From an uncultured Pelagibacteraceae bacterium (GTDB lineage: Bacteria; Pseudomonadota; Alphaproteobacteria; Pelagibacterales; Pelagibacteraceae): DNA of 33,249 nucleotides. Where the stretch lies: assembly GCA_902531025.1 (NCBI GenBank), contig CACACV010000002.1, forward strand, positions 1-33,249, read 5' to 3'. How positions within the stretch are numbered: the stretch's first letter is position 1; each line of letters begins with the position of its first letter. A program made the position numbers and the translations under genes. Below are positions 29,008 to 33,249 of the stretch, piece by piece. The notes below the pieces were generated by a model, which saw only the letters and a program-made list of their open reading frames with translations, was not told the DNA's origin and searched no databases.

Positions 29008-31840
29008 TAATTTTTCCTACTTTTAGATTTTTCATGATAGCATTTAGACCTGTAGAGTTTGAACCTTTAACCATTAAATATTCACCATTTTTTATATCAT
29101 TTTTTATAAAATTTGAGACATCTTTGCTTGAATACAATATCTTTCCTCTTTTTTGTGGTCTAATTTTGTTAAACGTACTACTAATTCTTTTTCCATAAAC
29201 ATAAGCTCTATTAATGTTAGTTTTATTAACTATTTTAGCTACTTCTAGATGCAATTTTTTTGAAAATTTTCCTAATTCCAACATATCTCCCAATAAAATT
29301 ATTTTTCTTTTAGAATTACTTTTTAAATTATTAAAATTGTTTAAAGCAAACTTTAAAGATAAAGGATTTGAATTATAACTTTCATCAATAAGATGAATTT
29401 TTTTCTTATTAATTTTTATAAGCTTATAATCTCCTCTTCCCTCGGGTAAGTTGTAACTAAAGAAGAACTTTTTACTAATATTTTTTATATCTAAAAAAAT
29501 TGAAATTACCGCAAGGCTAGCAAGTATATTATCTATATAAGCCTCTACATTTCTCTTAATTTTAAAATCTATAGATCTTCCATCAATATTTATTTTAACA
29601 ATACTAATATTTTTTTTTCTTTTAATTTTTTCAAGCTTTATGTTGGATTTATTTTTTTTACTAAAAGAAATGATATTTAAATTTCTATTTAACGCTTTTA
29701 TCTTAAAATATTTGTAAAATTTGTCATCAGCATTTAATACAATGGACCCATTTTTTAAAATATTATCTATAATTTCTGATTTAGCTTTAGCTATACCAAA
29801 GAGATTTTTAAAATTCTTACTATGAGCATATGAAATATTTGTTATTAATCCTATATTTGGTTTTATTATCTTTGATAAATAATCTATTTCACCTTTTTTA
29901 TACATTCCAAGTTCAAAAACACCAAACTTATCTTTATTATCTATATTGAATAACGAAAGAGGAACACCATATTTGTTATTATAAGATTTTTTGGAGTAAG
30001 TAGTTCTGTGAAATTTGTTTAATGATTGGCCTAATAATTCCTTTAGAGATGTTTTGCCTGCTGAACCGGTAATTCCTATTGCAATAATGCCTGACGAGGC
30101 TCTAACTTTGCTTGCACATTCTGTAAAAATTTTTAAAGTATTTTTAAGCTTAATTTTTTTTTTTATATTTGATCCATAATATTTATCTACAATTGAAACT
30201 GAAGCTCCTTTTTTTACTGCTTCATTGGCATATTTATTGCCATCTACCTTTTTTCCTTTAATTGCAAAAAAAATATTATTTTTTTTAATTTCCTTTGAAT
30301 TGATGCAAGCTTTATTGATAATTATATTGTTACCCAGTTTCTTTTTTATTTTCTCTTCTATAATGTTTGTTTTCCAACTGTTATTTAAATTTCTATTTTT
30401 TTTTTTAATTGATTTTAATATGCAATCTTTATCTGAAAAATATTTTCTATTTTCATACTCTTGATAAGATTCATGACCCTTTCCTGCTACTACAACTATT
30501 TCATCTGATTTAATGTTATTAATAGCTTTGTTAATTGCAATTTTTCTAGATGAAATTTCAATTAATTTGTCTCTATTTATATATGTTTTAATTTCAGTTC
30601 TTATTTTTTTTGGATTCTCTTTTCGTGGATTGTCATCGGTTAAATAAACCTTGTTGCAATGCATATTTGCAATTCTACCCATGATTTTTCTCTTCGTTTT
30701 ATCTCTTTCTCCACCACATCCAAAAACTATATTTATTTTTTTTAATGGAAATTGTTCATTTATATTATTTAAACAAACTTTAAGAGCATCTGGCGTGTGT
30801 GCATAATCTAAAATTACGATAGAATTATTTTTTAAATTACCAACTTTTTCAAGCCTGCCTGGTATATGCTTTATTTTTTTTATTGAATTTAAAATATTTT
30901 TAAAATTTAAATTACTTTTAGAAGCTGCCAAGATTGACATCAAAAGATTCTTAACTTGTATTTTTCCTATTAATTTTGTTGAAAAATTATAAATGTTTTT
31001 TTTATATATAAATTTAACATGCTGATTATATTTCAAAAACTTGTGATCAATTATCTTCAAACTAGAATTATCGGATCCTATGCTTAATGAATTTAAATTA
31101 TTTTTTTTTATAATATTTTTTAACTTGTTTTTAAATATTAAATTTTCATCATAAATTACTATAGATTTTTTTTTCATTAATTTTTTAAATAAAATTAATT
31201 TTGAGTTAAAATAATCTTTGAATGTTTTATGATAATCAAGGTGATCTCTGGTTAGGTTTGTAAATATTCCTATATTAAATTTTAATCCATTTAGTCTATG
31301 TTGTTTAAGCCCATGACTCGAAGCTTCTAAAATAACATTGTTAATTTTTTTTTTTTTTAAACTTGTTAAAATATTATTTAATAGAATTGGATCATATGTG
31401 GTATTTAAAAAAATATTTTTATAATTAAATCCACTTATTCCAAGAGTTCCTATCGAAGAAACTTTAATTTTATTTAGTTTTAAAATTTGATAATAGAAAT
31501 TAGCTATTGAGGATTTTCCATTTGTTCCGGTAACTGCAATTAAATTTTTTGGACGTTTAAAATTTAATTTCGTAGAAAATTCTGCAAGTAGTTTTCTTGG
31601 GTTTTTATTTTTTAAATATAAGACATTATTTTCAAATCTTTCTTTAACTTTTTCAGATACTATTATTTTTGATCCTTTTTTTATTGCATCTTTAATATAT
31701 TTATTTCCATCAAGATTATTTCCTTTTATAGCAAAAAAAATATAATTTTTTTTAATCAATTTTGAGTCAAACGCTATTCCATTAAACTCAAATTTTTTAA
31801 ATTTTTTATTTAAATTTGAATAATAGTCTTTAAGTAACAT
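28997..31840 (-). CDS. murE-murF: Fused MurE-MurF ligase (947 aa; MurE about 30390-31840, MurF about 28997-30390)
   Basis: Two Mur-ligase cores in one ORF: MurE 'AVTGTNGKSSIANFYYQIL' plus meso-DAP motif 'LTDDNPRKENP'; MurF 'AIGITGSAGKTSLKELLGQSL', 'FGVFELGMYKKGEIDYLSKIIKPNIGLITNI', 'LIDESYNSNPLSLKFAL'. Confidence 0.92.
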   Translation of the reverse strand: MLLKDYYSNLNKKFKKFEFNGIAFDSKLIKKNYIFFAIKGNNLDGNKYIKDAIKKGSKIIVSEKVKERFENNVLYLKNKNPRKLLAEFSTKLNFKRPKNLIAVTGTNGKSSIANFYYQILKLNKIKVSSIGTLGISGFNYKNIFLNTTYDPILLNNILTSLKKKKINNVILEASSHGLKQHRLNGLKFNIGIFTNLTRDHLDYHKTFKDYFNSKLILFKKLMKKKSIVIYDENLIFKNKLKNIIKKNNLNSLSIGSDNSSLKIIDHKFLKYNQHVKFIYKKNIYNFSTKLIGKIQVKNLLMSILAASKSNLNFKNILNSIKKIKHIPGRLEKVGNLKNNSIVILDYAHTPDALKVCLNNINEQFPLKKINIVFGCGGERDKTKRKIMGRIANMHCNKVYLTDDNPRKENPKKIRTEIKTYINRDKLIEISSRKIAINKAINNIKSDEIVVVAGKGHESYQEYENRKYFSDKDCILKSIKKKNRNLNNSWKTNIIEEKIKKKLGNNIIINKACINSKEIKKNNIFFAIKGKKVDGNKYANEAVKKGASVSIVDKYYGSNIKKKIKLKNTLKIFTECASKVRASSGIIAIGITGSAGKTSLKELLGQSLNKFHRTTYSKKSYNNKYGVPLSLFNIDNKDKFGVFELGMYKKGEIDYLSKIIKPNIGLITNISYAHSKNFKNLFGIAKAKSEIIDNILKNGSIVLNADDKFYKYFKIKALNRNLNIISFSKKNKSNIKLEKIKRKKNISIVKINIDGRSIDFKIKRNVEAYIDNILASLAVISIFLDIKNISKKFFFSYNLPEGRGDYKLIKINKKKIHLIDESYNSNPLSLKFALNNFNNLKSNSKRKIILLGDMLELGKFSKKLHLEVAKIVNKTNINRAYVYGKRISSTFNKIRPQKRGKILYSSKDVSNFIKNDIKNGEYLMVKGSNSTGLNAIMKNLKVGKINAV
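30396..30406 (-). repeat. A11 homopolymer (minus strand) in the MurE/MurF linker
   Basis: T11 on the plus strand at 30396-30406; encodes part of '...CILKSIKKKNRNLNNSW...'. Confidence 0.9.
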
Positions 31841-31851
31841 AATTTACGCTC

Positions 31852-33249
31852 TTAATATTTTGTGGCTAAAATTGGTCCAATTTTTTCAATTATTTGTCCA
31901 GTTATCCAAACTGTTGTCCAGCCCGCTGTGTTTCTCCAATTTCCTTTATAAGGATTTCTTTCGTCTCTATAATGATAAACAAATTCTTTGTTTGCTTTAG
32001 GTTCATCAAGCATTACGACTAGTACAAACTTTGGATTAGATGTTGGAAATACTGATGCAAAAGTATTAATCTTTTTTTTAGAATAACCCCCTTCTGTTGC
32101 TTTATCAGCGGTACCAGTTTTTCCTCCTATATCGTAACCCCTAACATTGGCAAAACCTGCTGTTCCTTCTTTAGTAGAAACAATCTTTCTCAAGATTGGG
32201 TTTATATTTTTTGAAACTTCTTCATTCAAAATTTTATTAGCTTTTTTATAATTTTCTTTTTTTATCAAAGTTGGAGATACATCAAATCCTCCGTTCGATA
32301 TTATTGAATACCCTTTCGTTAATTGTAATAAAGTTGTTGCAATCCCATGCCCAAAACCTACGGTTAGCAATTTACACTTTCCCCATCTTCCCATTTGAGT
32401 TTCGCCTACTTCTTCGATATCAAATCCAATATTTGTTAAAATACCTATAGTTTGAAGAAATTTATCATATTTGTCGATTCCGATCTTTTCTGCAATTCTT
32501 GCTGAACCAATGTTTCCTGATCTTATTAAAATATCTTCAGCTGTTAAATCTGAAGGAATCTTCTCGTCATATTCTGATATAGAATTACCGGCGCAAGTAA
32601 TTCTTTTTTTTAAGTCTTTAAATTCTGTATCTGGCTTAATTACACCATAATTAATACCAGCTGCAATTGTAAATGTCTTAAATACTGATCCAAATTCATA
32701 GACTGCTTTCGTTGCTCTATTAATATATTTTAAGTCAGTAATTTTTTCTCTTTTGTTCAGATCAAAATCAGGCAAAGATACCATTGATAAAATATCTCCA
32801 TTACTAATATCCATTAATATTGCTGCACTACCAATGTTTTGAAATATATCTTTAGATTTTAGTAATTCTTCCCTAATTAAATATTGTAAATCAGTATCTA
32901 AAGTAAGCACTAAGGGATCTCTAGATGTTGTTAATTCATAATCAAAGGTTTTCTCTAAACCAGATATGCCATTATTGTTGTCATCTATTTGTCCCAAAAC
33001 ATGACTAAATAATTCACCATTTGGATATATTCTGGCAATTTTTTCTTCTTGAATAAATGATTTATCTCCAAGTAATAATATTTTTTCCAATTTTTCTTGT
33101 AAAATCTTTTTTTGAACATAAAAGAATTTTTTACCATACATTTTTTTTTTAAAATTTTTATTTGGAAATAATAATTTTAAAGTAATTAATAGTTTTTCTT
33201 TATCAATTACCAAATTTGGATTAATCCCAATATTTATAACTGTTACAGT
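31852..33249 (-). CDS. ftsI: FtsI / class B penicillin-binding protein transpeptidase, N-terminus beyond the window edge
   Basis: SxxK in 'VYEFGSVFKTFTIAAG', SxN in 'LIRSGNIGSARI', KTG in 'GGKTGTADKA', PBP dimerisation-domain remnant 'SHVLGQIDDNNNGISGLEKTFD'. The frame stays open past the ORF-track start (33213) to the edge. Confidence 0.92.
   Translation of the reverse strand, partial: TVTVINIGINPNLVIDKEKLLITLKLLFPNKNFKKKMYGKKFFYVQKKILQEKLEKILLLGDKSFIQEEKIARIYPNGELFSHVLGQIDDNNNGISGLEKTFDYELTTSRDPLVLTLDTDLQYLIREELLKSKDIFQNIGSAAILMDISNGDILSMVSLPDFDLNKREKITDLKYINRATKAVYEFGSVFKTFTIAAGINYGVIKPDTEFKDLKKRITCAGNSISEYDEKIPSDLTAEDILIRSGNIGSARIAEKIGIDKYDKFLQTIGILTNIGFDIEEVGETQMGRWGKCKLLTVGFGHGIATTLLQLTKGYSIISNGGFDVSPTLIKKENYKKANKILNEEVSKNINPILRKIVSTKEGTAGFANVRGYDIGGKTGTADKATEGGYSKKKINTFASVFPTSNPKFVLVVMLDEPKANKEFVYHYRDERNPYKGNWRNTAGWTTVWITGQIIEKIGPILATKY

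Noticed and set aside
30225-30464. 79-aa plus ORF opposite murE-murF, considered as a possible small membrane protein
   Set aside because: Hydrophobic only because poly-T tracts translate to Phe; no start signal or independent motif.

Overview
This is an AT-rich, tightly packed bacterial chromosome segment that looks like the SAR11/Pelagibacter (Alphaproteobacteria) lineage. The call rests on base composition, gene content and protein style; I had no database. There are two parts. (1) About 1-18.4 kb: a partial GT39-type membrane glycosyltransferase; a DksA-like regulator; a minus-strand array of proteorhodopsin (blue-type, Gln at the tuning site), [2Fe-2S] ferredoxin, TrxR-like ferredoxin-NADP reductase and GST; a divergent propionyl-CoA synthetase; a dihydroorotase-like protein; YgfZ; a MazG-like NTP-PPase; FumC; an AsmA-like protein; UvrD/PcrA; an Xaa-Pro aminopeptidase; LigA; and BamD. 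(2) About 18.4 kb to the end: an all-minus-strand cell-wall/division (dcw) cluster in the order ftsI, murE-murF fusion, mraY, murD, ftsW, murG, murC, murB, ddl, ftsQ, ftsA, lpxC. No CRISPR array, mobile element, tRNA or rRNA was recognised, and I see no clear evidence of a new multi-gene system. The observations most worth checking are: ftsZ missing from its usual place between ftsA and lpxC; two neighbouring convergent genes (pepP-like and ligA), each broken by one extra A in a poly-A tract; an A11 tract at the MurE/MurF junction where a slip of one base either way stops translation right after MurE; and a 22-bp perfect palindrome plus a hairpin in the proteorhodopsin leader, with a strong intrinsic terminator between proteorhodopsin and ferredoxin.
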